Positions 13,250 through 21,324 of a DNA stretch of 59,836 nt are shown here, in pieces (position 1 is the stretch's first letter; each line of letters opens with the position of its first letter). A program made the translations under genes and the position numbers. The notes below the pieces were generated by a model. That model was given only the letters and a program-made list of their open reading frames with translations, was not told the DNA's origin and did no database searches. This DNA comes from Acidobacteriota bacterium (lineage in GTDB: Bacteria > Acidobacteriota > UBA890 > WLXD01): the NCBI GenBank assembly GCA_029263335.1, contig JAJCXS010000289.1, forward strand, positions 1-59,836, given 5' to 3'.

Positions 13250-13966
13250 ATGTCGCAACAGCACGGCCCGGTAACTGCGGCGGTGATGACCGGCACTATG
13301 CCGGACATGCCCGATCACGACGGCCCGCTGCAGCACCATTTCGATGACATGGCGCAGCAGAACGAGTCATCGGCACTCGGCATGTGGCTGTTCCTGCTCA
13401 CCGAGCTGATGTTCTTTGGCGGCGTCATGACCGCCTACGCGGTGTATCGCTACCTGTTCAACGCCGCGTTCGCAGAGGGCGCCAGCCATCTCGACGTGCG
13501 CCTGGGGACCACCAACACGATCATCTTGATCTTCTCGAGTCTGACCATGGCGCTGGCTGTGCGGGCCGCGCAGATGGACAAGAGGAAGCTGCTCGTCGGC
13601 CTCCTGATTGCGACCATGCTCTTTGGCGGTGCATTCCTCGTGATCAAGGGCATCGAGTACGCGCACAAATGGGAAGCGGGCCACGTTCCCGGCGCGTACT
13701 TCCACTATGAGGGCCCCCTCGCGAACCACGTGCATCTGTTCTTCTCGTTCTACTTCACGATGACCGGGATTCACGCGTTGCACATGGTCCTCGGCATCGG
13801 CTGGATGGCCTGGTTGGTGCTGCGCTCGGCGCGCGGTGACTTTGGCGTCGGCTACTACGCGCCGATCGAGATGACGGGCCTGTACTGGCACTTCGTTGAT
13901 ATCGTCTGGATCTTCCTGTTCCCACTTCTGTACCTGTTCGGCGCCGGCGCCGCGGCAGGGCACTAG
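13250..13966 (+). CDS. coxC: Cytochrome c oxidase subunit III
   Basis: 238-residue membrane protein of the oxidase subunit III family with about five to six helices. Conserved segments: [14 protein letters not shown] near residue 45, [16 protein letters not shown], and the terminal [18 protein letters not shown]. It stabilises subunit I and the D-channel in family members. Lies four bases after coxA and 11 bases before coxD. Confidence 0.95.
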   Translation: MSQQHGPVTAAVMTGTMPDMPDHDGPLQHHFDDMAQQNESSALGMWLFLLTELMFFGGVMTAYAVYRYLFNAAFAEGASHLDVRLGTTNTIILIFSSLTMALAVRAAQMDKRKLLVGLLIATMLFGGAFLVIKGIEYAHKWEAGHVPGAYFHYEGPLANHVHLFFSFYFTMTGIHALHMVLGIGWMAWLVLRSARGDFGVGYYAPIEMTGLYWHFVDIVWIFLFPLLYLFGAGAAAGH

Positions 13967-13977
13967 AGCCGCGCCCG

Positions 13978-14352
13978 ATGTCACACGACGCACACGCCGC
14001 CGACTCACCGCACATCGTTCCTCTGAGCGTCTATCTGACGATCTTCGCGTTGCTGATGGTCTTCACGGTGCTCACCGTCTGGGTCGCACTGATCGATCTG
14101 GGACCCTACGGCTGGCTGCACACGCCGTTGGCGCTGCTGATCGCCAGCGTCAAGGCCACGCTGGTGGTCCTGTGGTTCATGCACGTGAAGTACGGCTCGC
14201 GATTGGTCTGGGTGTTCGTGGTCGCCGGGCTCGCATGGTTGGCGCTCCTGGTCGGCATTACAGTCGGCGACTACGTGGGTCGCACCTGGGAACCCGATCC
14301 CCACGCCTGGCAGGCGAGCGCCGACGGGGCCGACTTTCGCCAGCTCGGCTAG
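13978..14352 (+). CDS. Cytochrome c oxidase subunit IV (prokaryotic, CoxD/CyoD-like)
   Basis: 124 residues with three hydrophobic helices. The segment ASVKATLVVLWFMHVKYGSR is the hallmark of the prokaryotic subunit IV family. The His-rich N-terminus (MSHDAHAADSPH) is common in these subunits. Last gene of the ACIII/caa3 operon. A short palindrome 44 bp beyond its stop may mark the operon end. Confidence 0.9.
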   Translation: MSHDAHAADSPHIVPLSVYLTIFALLMVFTVLTVWVALIDLGPYGWLHTPLALLIASVKATLVVLWFMHVKYGSRLVWVFVVAGLAWLALLVGITVGDYVGRTWEPDPHAWQASADGADFRQLG

Positions 14353-14395
14353 GGTCGCCTTCGGTCGTTGACTGCGGGCGGGCTTACGGTGATGT

Positions 14396-14410
14396 TTCGC
14401 GAGGCGCGAA
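14396..14410. other. Perfect short palindrome after the cox operon
   Basis: TTCGCG-AGG-CGCGAA, a 6-bp perfect stem with a 3-base centre. It sits 44 bp after coxD and 59 bp before the next start codon. It lacks a T-tract, so it could be a weak terminator hairpin or an operator for the following gene. Confidence 0.35.
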
Positions 14411-14468
14411 GCTCTAGACTCAGGCGCGTTACCGTACCGGCGTTGCCAACCAACCGGGAATCGAACAA

Positions 14469-14846
14469 ATGACCCCTTTCATGCGTGGCCTGATGCGCCA
14501 GCCTCCCGTCGTCGTGGCATGGGTAGGCTTGCTGCTGCTGGCGAACGGTGTCGCTTCTGTGTTCTTCTGGCACACGCTCGAGGCCAAGATCATCCTGCTG
14601 ACCTTGGCGACGGGTGGCGTGTTGATGGAACTGCTGACGTGGTGGAAAGGTTTCACCCGGTTGCTCGGCCTCGGACACGTTCTCTGGCTCGCTCTGGTGC
14701 CGTGGCTCGTCACGCGACTGCCGCTGCATGAGCAACAAACCGTCGTGCTCTGGCTCACCGCCGTCATCGTGCTCAATTCGCTGTCGCTGGTGCTCGATGT
14801 CCGTGACGTCGTGCTCTATGCGCGGGGTGATCGCCAACCGAGCTAG
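14469..14846 (+). CDS. Small polytopic membrane protein, function unknown
   Basis: 125 residues with four predicted helices: about 15-32, 38-58, 68-84 and 92-112. Not recognised as a known domain. It stands alone between the cox operon and a PQQ-type gene and is followed immediately by a strong hairpin, so it is probably monocistronic. Nothing in the sequence suggests a cofactor; there is one His in each of the second and third helix regions. Confidence 0.7.
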   Translation: MTPFMRGLMRQPPVVVAWVGLLLLANGVASVFFWHTLEAKIILLTLATGGVLMELLTWWKGFTRLLGLGHVLWLALVPWLVTRLPLHEQQTVVLWLTAVIVLNSLSLVLDVRDVVLYARGDRQPS

Positions 14847-14865
14847 CGCTGAGCGCCGCTCAGCG
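14847..14865 (+). terminator. Terminator-like hairpin after the small membrane protein
   Basis: CGCTGAGC-GCC-GCTCAGCG, a perfect 8-bp GC-rich stem with a 3-base loop starting at the base after the stop codon at 14846. There is no T-run, which is common for hairpin terminators in high-GC genomes, so intrinsic termination is likely but not certain. Confidence 0.5.
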
Positions 14866-14939
14866 TCGCCGGTGGTACGGGACAGACGTGCAGGCCCTGG
14901 CCGGGGTGGGGTAATCTCGGGCGGCCCTCCCTCCCGAAC

Positions 14940-16208
14940 ATGGACATTGGAGCAGTAGTGCGCAAACGCCAGGGTGGGCTCGTCGTAGCCGCCGTACTCG
15001 TCGGATTGATCGTCTCCGTCGCCGCGACTGCCGCCAGCGGGCAGCAACGTGGGCGGTGGCCCAATTGGGGCGGCCCTCGGGGTGACTTCAGTGTCGAGGG
15101 CGCAAGGGTTGCCGAGCGCTGGCACGCCGACCCGGCCACACTGTGGGAGCGCGATCTCGGGCCGGGCTATTCCGCCATCGTTGGTGATGGCGACACGCTC
15201 TACACGATGTACGGTGGCACCGACAGCGAGACGGTGATTGCAGTCGACGCTACCGATGGATCGACGCGCTGGTCCGAGAGCTACGAGGCGGATCATGCCG
15301 GCATGAACTACGAGTACGGTCCCGGCCCGCACGCCTCGCCCCTCATCCACGGCGAGCGGCTGGTGACGGTCGGCTCGCTCGGCAACCTGCGCGCGTGGAA
15401 TCGCGTCGACGGTGCACTGTTGTGGAGCCACGATCTACGCCGGGAATTCGGCGCCACGATTCCCAATCGCGGATACGCCTCCAGCCCCTTGGCCTGGAAC
15501 GACACCGTGCTGGTGATGGTGGGAGGCGAAGGGAAGACGGTCGTGGCGTTCGATATCAGTACTGGCGAGGAGCGCTGGCGAGGGGGCGACTTCGTCAACG
15601 GGTACTCGTCGCCGCGTGTCATCGAGAGGGCCGGGCGGTCGGAACTCGTATTCATGACGACCGCTGAAATCGTCGGCATGAGCCCCGACAACGGCGATGT
15701 GCGCTGGACGTTTCCTCACCCGACGAACTACGGCTTGAATATCTCGATGCCGTCATGGGATGGCACGTCGCTGTTCCTCTCGTCCGCTTACGGGCACGGT
15801 TCTCGAACCCTACGGTTTGGCGCCGACAGCGAACCCGTGGAAGCTTGGTTCAACGCCGCCGTGCGCCTGCATTTCGGCAGCGCGGCGCTGATCGGCGGCA
15901 CGGTGTATCTCTCCAGCGGCGACTTCGGCCCTTCGGTCCTCACGGCCGTGCGCTTGGACGACGGCGAAATTCTGTGGAGAGACCGCACGTTCGCCAAGGC
16001 CCAATTGCTGACCTTGGACGACCGAGCCATCGTGCTCGACGAAGACGGCACGCTCGGCCTGGTGCGCTTCTCACCGCAGGGCCTGGAAGTTCTTGGCGAA
16101 CATCAGGTCTTCAACTCGCGCAGTTGGACGGTGCCGACGCTGCTGGGCAGCTCGTTGTACCTACGCAACGAGAGTCGCATGATCGCCCTGGACGTGGGCC
16201 CGCAGTAA
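14940..16208 (+). CDS. Exported PQQ-like beta-propeller repeat protein
   Basis: 422 residues with an N-terminal signal peptide (about residues 1-35, hydrophobic core VVAAVLVGLIVSVAATAA). Repeated WD-like blades such as VIAVDATDGSTRW, LRAWNRVDGALLW, VVAFDISTGEERW and LTAVRLDDGEILW define a PQQ_2-type propeller of outer-membrane or periplasmic proteins (BamB-like fold). There are no dehydrogenase active-site motifs and no cytochrome domain, so a structural or binding role is more likely than a quinoprotein enzyme. Convergent with the next gene, only four bases apart. Confidence 0.85.
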   Translation: MDIGAVVRKRQGGLVVAAVLVGLIVSVAATAASGQQRGRWPNWGGPRGDFSVEGARVAERWHADPATLWERDLGPGYSAIVGDGDTLYTMYGGTDSETVIAVDATDGSTRWSESYEADHAGMNYEYGPGPHASPLIHGERLVTVGSLGNLRAWNRVDGALLWSHDLRREFGATIPNRGYASSPLAWNDTVLVMVGGEGKTVVAFDISTGEERWRGGDFVNGYSSPRVIERAGRSELVFMTTAEIVGMSPDNGDVRWTFPHPTNYGLNISMPSWDGTSLFLSSAYGHGSRTLRFGADSEPVEAWFNAAVRLHFGSAALIGGTVYLSSGDFGPSVLTAVRLDDGEILWRDRTFAKAQLLTLDDRAIVLDEDGTLGLVRFSPQGLEVLGEHQVFNSRSWTVPTLLGSSLYLRNESRMIALDVGPQ

Positions 16209-16212
16209 GGCG

Positions 16213-16647
16213 TCAGCGAACCGCGAAGGTCTTGGTGACGATGCGCCAGCTGCCGACGATCTTGTGCAGTAGCAGCACATCGACGTAGCTGCCGCCCTTG
16301 CGCGAGATACCTAGCTCGGCTGCGGCGAGGTGTCCGTCGATGATGCTCAGCGACCGGACTTCCCACTGGAGTCCGTACGACGGCCGTGGCCGTGGATCAC
16401 GTGCCAGGATCTGCTCGAACGTCATCGACTGGAGGTGCTGACTATCTTCGTCGCCGGTCAGCCAGTACACGTGGCCAGCAGGGTCGAACACATCGCGCAG
16501 ACGGTCGTAGTCGGCATCGCGCCACGCCTCGATGTAGTTGGTCAGAACCAGGTGGATGGCCTCCTCATCGCTGACCTCTTGTCCGGTTCCGGGCAGGGCG
16601 GGGATCAACAAGATCAGAACGGCCAAACGTATGAAGCGTCTTGACAT
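16213..16647 (-). CDS. Exported NTF2-like/SnoaL-fold protein
   Basis: 144 residues. Signal peptide at residues 1-22 (hydrophobic RLAVLILLIPALPG), then an NTF2-like cone fold (DUF4440/SnoaL type): helix AIHLVLTNYIEAWRDADYDRLRDVF and C-terminal strands LHKIVGSWRIVTKTF. These folds serve as small-ligand binding or accessory domains. No catalytic residues can be assigned. Divergent from the serine hydrolase, with a palindromic operator-like site between the two. Confidence 0.75.
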   Translation of the reverse strand: MSRRFIRLAVLILLIPALPGTGQEVSDEEAIHLVLTNYIEAWRDADYDRLRDVFDPAGHVYWLTGDEDSQHLQSMTFEQILARDPRPRPSYGLQWEVRSLSIIDGHLAAAELGISRKGGSYVDVLLLHKIVGSWRIVTKTFAVR

Positions 16648-16701
16648 GTGTACCTGCGGGCAGTGAGCAGAGTGGATAGAGATGGACGCGAGCCGGGTCT
16701 T

Positions 16702-16728
16702 GTAGGTTGTCTAGAGTAGACAATCTAC
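16702..16728. promoter_or_regulatory. Operator-like 12-bp inverted repeat in a divergent intergenic region
   Basis: Arms GTAGGTTGTCTA (16702-16713) and TAGACAATCTAC (16717-16728) around a GAG centre match at 11 of 12 positions. The core TTGTCTA-GAG-TAGACAA is perfect. The site lies between a minus-strand NTF2-like gene (start 16647) and the serine hydrolase (start 16868) and is followed directly by an AGGAG. The architecture suits a dimeric repressor of the BlaI/MecI or GntR type. No such regulator gene is seen nearby. Confidence 0.6.
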
Positions 16729-16867
16729 AGGAGATGTGGCCATCCGGGCAAGCTGATCTTCGAGGTAACCTGCTCGGCGCTGCGGCACATGGCGGGGCCG
16801 AAGGGAGGCCGGTCGCGGGACCGAGTCACTTGCTTCGGCTGGTGGGCCGGGCGATCATCCGCGGACC

Positions 16868-18340
16868 ATGATCGCTCCCCCGCCTGTGTTGTCCCGCAAT
16901 TGCCCGCAGTGGGTCGCGTTCGTCCTGGCGGTGGTGACGGTCGCGACCGCGACCGGCTGCGGCGGCGCCGCCGAGGTTGTGCGACCGCTCACCGGTCGAT
17001 CCGATGTCGACGCCATCTTTGCCGAATACCAGCGACCGGGGTCGCCCGGCTGTGCGCTGGGCGTGATCCAGGACGGAGACTTTGTCTATCGCCGTGGCTA
17101 TGGGGCTGCGAACCTGGAGTACGGCATTGCCCTCGATGCCGACAGCGTCTTCCGCACCGGCTCCGTCGCGAAGCAGTTCACGGGCATGCTCATCCTCCTG
17201 CTCGAGGAGTCTGGCGTGCTCAGTCTCGACGACGACCTGCGCAAGTGGGTGCCGGAGATGCCCGATCTCGGGCCGGTCACCGTGCGGCACCTGTTGCACC
17301 ACACCAGTGGTCTGCGGGACTATCTCGTTCTTACCGAGCTTGCCGGCTACCGCGAGCAGGACTTCTACGACGCGCCGCAGCTACTCGGATTGCTCAGCCG
17401 GCAGCGCGCGCTCAATTTCGCGCCTGGCGACGAGTTCCTCTACTCGAACACAGGCTATTTCCTTCTGGGACTGATCGCCGAGAGGGCCTCGGGAAAAGGC
17501 ATTCAGGAACTCGGCGAGACGATGATTTTCGGGCCACTGGGCATGGCCAGCAGCCAGTTCTATACCGACCCGAATCAGATCGTCGAGCGCCGCGCCAGCG
17601 GCTACGCTCCCGCCCCCGATGGCTTCGTGATCTCCATGACGGCACTGCCTATCGCCGGCGATGGCTCGGTCTTCACCTCCGTGAACGACCTGCTCGCCTG
17701 GGATCGCAATTTCTACGACAACAGGTTGGGGAACGGGGATGCACAGCTCATCTCGCGCTGGCTCGCCCCGGGCCGCCTGAACAACGGCGATCCCGCTGGC
17801 GGCAGTTCGACCTACGGTGCCGGCATCGGTGTTGGAGAGTACCGCGGCGTCGAGCGCGTGAGTCACGCTGGTGGCTTCGTGGGGTTCCGCGCCGACATGA
17901 TGCGTTTTCCGGCCCAACGCACCACGGTAATCACGCTGTGCAATGTGGCGACGGCGAGCCCCTCGGTGCTGGCCCGGCAAGTCGCCGACGTGTTCTTGGC
18001 CGGTCAGCTAGGCCCACCGGCGCCGACGGAACGTCAAGAAACGACGGCGCCGGTAGACGAAGAATTCAGCGTGCCAGTGTCTCAGCTTCGCCGTTACCAG
18101 GGACGCTACGTGAGTCGTGAGCTGGGGGTGACCTACGTGATGGAGATCCGCGAAGGACGCCTCGTCGCCAGATTGCCGCAGCGCTGGGACAGGCCGCTCA
18201 AGGCATTGGGCGACGGCGACTTCGCCGACTCCGATGGCGGGGTCGAGTTGCACTTCCGACGCAATAGCGCCGGGTCGATCGACGGTTTCACGCTGGACTG
18301 GGGTCGCGTTACCGGCCTGTGGTTCGAGCGCATCGGATGA
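16868..18340 (+). CDS. Serine hydrolase, class C beta-lactamase/penicillin-binding protein fold
   Basis: 490 residues. Lipoprotein signal with lipobox ending ATGC at about residue 36. The beta-lactamase-related domain follows, with the catalytic SVAK (Ser-x-x-Lys) in FRTGSVAKQFTG, the YSN triad of the second motif in FLYSNTGYFLLG, and SHAGGFVGFR in place of KTG. A C-terminal DUF3471-like barrel starts near YQGRYVSRELGV. Family members are D-aminopeptidases, esterases or DD-peptidases, and the substrate cannot be told here. Its stop overlaps the next gene (ATGA). Confidence 0.88.
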   Translation: MIAPPPVLSRNCPQWVAFVLAVVTVATATGCGGAAEVVRPLTGRSDVDAIFAEYQRPGSPGCALGVIQDGDFVYRRGYGAANLEYGIALDADSVFRTGSVAKQFTGMLILLLEESGVLSLDDDLRKWVPEMPDLGPVTVRHLLHHTSGLRDYLVLTELAGYREQDFYDAPQLLGLLSRQRALNFAPGDEFLYSNTGYFLLGLIAERASGKGIQELGETMIFGPLGMASSQFYTDPNQIVERRASGYAPAPDGFVISMTALPIAGDGSVFTSVNDLLAWDRNFYDNRLGNGDAQLISRWLAPGRLNNGDPAGGSSTYGAGIGVGEYRGVERVSHAGGFVGFRADMMRFPAQRTTVITLCNVATASPSVLARQVADVFLAGQLGPPAPTERQETTAPVDEEFSVPVSQLRRYQGRYVSRELGVTYVMEIREGRLVARLPQRWDRPLKALGDGDFADSDGGVELHFRRNSAGSIDGFTLDWGRVTGLWFERIG

Positions 18341-19989
18341 CGACGAAGCTCGAGGCAACGCTGGCGCGGCTGGACGCGCGTCGTCGGGAGTGGGTGGCGG
18401 TCGGCGTGCAAGAACGTGCCTCGCTGCTGCAGGCCTGCGTGGCCACGACCCTACGGGCAGCGCCCGAGTGGGTCGATCTGGTGTGCCACGCGAAGGGCAT
18501 AGATCCCGCTTCTCAGGCGGTCGGAGAGGCATGGCTGTCGGGGCCGATGACGACCATCCGCACGTTGCGTGTGACGGCTGAGTCGCTGCGGCAGGGTGCT
18601 GCCCCGCGTCCTCGTGCCATCAGGCGACGGAATGACCAGAGCATCGTCACGGTGACGCCGCAATCCCGGCTGGAGAGTCTCTCGATGGGCGGGCTGGTTG
18701 GCGAGATATGGCTCGAGCCCGGCGCGGCGCCGACGCAGGGGGCCCTCTATCGCGGCGACCAGTCGGCGCAGGTCGGCGGACTGGCGTTGGTACTCGGGGC
18801 AGGGAACATCTCTGCCATCGCGGCCAAGGACATCGTCTACAAACTGGTGGCAGACAATGAGGTCGTCATTCTCAAGATGCACCCGGTGACGACCTACCTC
18901 ACAGCGACCTTCCAGCGCGCCTTCGCGCCACTGATCGAGGCCGGGTATCTCGCCATTTGCGAGGGCGACGCGGAGATCGGGGCGTTCCTGTGCAATCACC
19001 AACTGGTGACGTCGATTCACCTCACGGGGGCGGATCGGACTTTTGACGCCATCGTCTGGGGAGGCGACCTCGAGGAACAGGCCCGGCGCAAGGCCGCTGC
19101 CGATCCGCTCGTGGCCAAGCCCGTGACGGCGGAACTGGGCTGCGTAACGCCGGTGATTGTCGTGCCCGGAAAGTGGACTGCGCGCGAACTGGCGTTCCAG
19201 GCCGCCAGCGTTGCCGGCATGGTGACCCACAACGCCAGCTTCAACTGCACGGCGGCCAAAACGGTACTGACCGCGAAGGGCTGGCCACAGCGCGAGCAGT
19301 TCCTTGATGCTCTGCGTCAGCAGTTGCGGCAGGCGCCGCCGCGCCAGGCCTACTATCCGGGGGCGCAGCAAAGATATGAGCAGTTCCTCAACCAGTACCC
19401 GGCCGCCGAGGTCCTCGGGGCTCGGCCCGAGGGTTCCGTGCCGTGGACCTTGCTGCCTGATGTCGAGGCGAACCGGGAGGAGTATGCCCTCAGCCACGAG
19501 GCGTTTTGCGGAGTGATAGCCGATGTGGCGGTCGAAGGCGAGGGGGCCGCGGAGTTCCTTGCAGCCGCCGTGCGTTGTGCCAACGAGGAGATCTGGGGCT
19601 CGCTCTCCTGCAACCTTCTCGTCGATCCTCGGACCGCCAAGCGGCTTGGTGGCGGGCTCGAAGATGCCATTGCGGGCCTTTGCTATGGCGGCATCGCGGT
19701 CAATACCTGGAGCTCGGCGATCTTCAGCCTGGCGACGACCACCTGGGGTGCTTTCCCGGGGAACACACGCGACGAGATTGGATCGGGGGTTGGCCTGGTG
19801 GGGAACGCGATGTTCTTCGACCATCCGCAGAAGTCGGTGGCCTACGGCGCCTTCATGCAGTGGCCGAAACCGCCATGGTGGCCGCGGCACCGTAGTCTCG
19901 CCCGGCTCGGTCCGCGCTGGACCGAATTCGAGGCGTATCCGTCGTGGGCGAGGCTGCCGGGCTTCGCCGTCGCGGCAGCCCGGGGTTGA
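18337..19989 (+). CDS. Aldehyde dehydrogenase superfamily protein
   Basis: 550 residues from the ATG at 18337 overlapping the previous stop. NAD(P)-dependent ALDH fold: cofactor region LVLGAGNISAIAAKDIVYKL, general-base Glu in TAELGCVTPV, catalytic Cys in ASFNCTAAK (about residue 307), and FGSL-type end AIFSLATTTWG. Longer than typical ALDHs, with an extra N-terminal helix region. Subfamily and substrate are not recognised. It is coupled to a serine hydrolase upstream and to an NnrS gene one base downstream, an unusual trio. Confidence 0.85.
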   Translation: MTTKLEATLARLDARRREWVAVGVQERASLLQACVATTLRAAPEWVDLVCHAKGIDPASQAVGEAWLSGPMTTIRTLRVTAESLRQGAAPRPRAIRRRNDQSIVTVTPQSRLESLSMGGLVGEIWLEPGAAPTQGALYRGDQSAQVGGLALVLGAGNISAIAAKDIVYKLVADNEVVILKMHPVTTYLTATFQRAFAPLIEAGYLAICEGDAEIGAFLCNHQLVTSIHLTGADRTFDAIVWGGDLEEQARRKAAADPLVAKPVTAELGCVTPVIVVPGKWTARELAFQAASVAGMVTHNASFNCTAAKTVLTAKGWPQREQFLDALRQQLRQAPPRQAYYPGAQQRYEQFLNQYPAAEVLGARPEGSVPWTLLPDVEANREEYALSHEAFCGVIADVAVEGEGAAEFLAAAVRCANEEIWGSLSCNLLVDPRTAKRLGGGLEDAIAGLCYGGIAVNTWSSAIFSLATTTWGAFPGNTRDEIGSGVGLVGNAMFFDHPQKSVAYGAFMQWPKPPWWPRHRSLARLGPRWTEFEAYPSWARLPGFAVAAARG

Positions 19990-19990
19990 T

Positions 19991-21178
19991 ATGACGAGAC
20001 GGGTCGCGGCGACGTCAGCCTGGGTTGATGAGCTGTGTCGCAATCCCTATCGGATTCTCTTTCCTCTCGGTGTGGCGTTGTCGTGGGCGGGTGTCGCCCA
20101 CTGGGGACTGCACGCGGTCGGCCTGTTCCTGGACTACCGGCCCCGGTTTCACGCGATGGCGCAAACGCAGGGCTTCATGACCTGCATGGCGATCGGCTTC
20201 TTGTTCACGATGATTCCGCGCCGCACCGATACGCCTCCGCCTCGACCATGGCAGCTGTTGTTGGCCACCAGCGGGCCCGTGGTTGTCGTGCTGGCCGCCT
20301 GGAACTCGCGCTGGATCGTGGCTCAGTTTGTGTGGCTCCTGGTGGCGGTCATGGTGGTGGGATTCATCGCGCGGCGTTTCAGGGGGCCGGGCGAGGCCCG
20401 GGTGCCGAACGGGTTCGTATGGATTCCCACGGCGTTGTTTCTCGGCGTGGTCGGATCGACCCTGGCACTACTTTCCGAAACTGCACGGTTGCCACTGAGC
20501 TGGCTGCTCGTGGGCCAGCGAATGGTGCAGCAGGGGTTCTTCGTTGCGTTGATCCTCGGTGTGGGGGGTAGTCTGGCGCTGCCGCTGATGACCCGCGGTG
20601 AACGGCCGGCCGCGGGGCCGGTAACTGGACGCGACCGGGTGGCTCGCGGCGCCCATCTGTTGGCGGCGGCGGCCATGGTGGCTTCGTTCTGGATCGAGGT
20701 GAACAGCTCGCTGCAGGTGGCGATGGGCATCCGGGCGGTCGTGACATTCGCTGTGCTGCTCGGCACCGCACGTCTTTGGCGTTGGCCTTTGCGTCCGGGA
20801 GCCAACGCCTGGATCATCTGGACTGCGGCCTGGTTGCTGCCGCTCGGATACTCCCTGGCGGCGATCATGCCGCTGAATTATCGGGCGGCCCTGCATGTCA
20901 CGCTCATCGGCGGGTTCGCCACACTCAGCCTTGCCATTGCCGCACAGGTGCTCCTCGGGCACGGCGACTACCCGGAACTCGTACGCGGCTGGCCGCGATC
21001 GGCGCTGGTGATGTGCGTATGCATGAGTGGGGCTCTCGCGGGGAGGCTGCTGGTGGAGTTGGACCGCGTCCGCAGCTTCGCCTGGCTGGGACTGGCGGCG
21101 GGCCTGTTCCTTGCTGCAACGATCGCGTGGGCACGCTACGTGGCGCCGGGAGTCTTGCGCCCACGACGCCGTGCGTAG
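19991..21178 (+). CDS. NnrS family haem/copper membrane protein
   Basis: 395 residues, about twelve hydrophobic helices. The N-terminal pattern PYRILFPLGVALSWAGVAHW, HAMAQTQGFMTCMAIGFLFTMIPRRT and the later GVGGSLALPL and YRAALHVTLIGGFATLSLAIA blocks are characteristic of NnrS, a haem- and copper-containing membrane protein tied to nitric oxide metabolism or NO stress. The start at 19991 lies one base after the ALDH stop. Its presence agrees with the denitrification-related nitrate reductase genes further on. Confidence 0.85.
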   Translation: MTRRVAATSAWVDELCRNPYRILFPLGVALSWAGVAHWGLHAVGLFLDYRPRFHAMAQTQGFMTCMAIGFLFTMIPRRTDTPPPRPWQLLLATSGPVVVVLAAWNSRWIVAQFVWLLVAVMVVGFIARRFRGPGEARVPNGFVWIPTALFLGVVGSTLALLSETARLPLSWLLVGQRMVQQGFFVALILGVGGSLALPLMTRGERPAAGPVTGRDRVARGAHLLAAAAMVASFWIEVNSSLQVAMGIRAVVTFAVLLGTARLWRWPLRPGANAWIIWTAAWLLPLGYSLAAIMPLNYRAALHVTLIGGFATLSLAIAAQVLLGHGDYPELVRGWPRSALVMCVCMSGALAGRLLVELDRVRSFAWLGLAAGLFLAATIAWARYVAPGVLRPRRRA

Positions 21179-21324
21179 CTCGACCATCCCGTAGGTTTCG
21201 GCCGCCGCGGGCGAGGGTTTCGATGGCCATATCGACGGCCTACCGCGCGAAGCACTGCCGCTGCGGGTATTATGGTGAAACGTATCCCGATATCCGCTTA
21301 CTTTGACTGCATGTGGAGACAGGT

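Noticed and set aside
14396..14410. Palindrome as a rho-independent terminator of the cox operon
   Set aside because: Only a 6-bp stem and no T-tract; recorded as an unassigned palindrome instead.
16734..16871. 45-codon ORF between the palindrome and the serine hydrolase, ending in an ATGA overlap
   Set aside because: The AGGAG is directly against the ATG with no spacer, and the translation is Gly/Ala/Arg-rich as expected of non-coding GC-rich sequence. Possible but unsupported.
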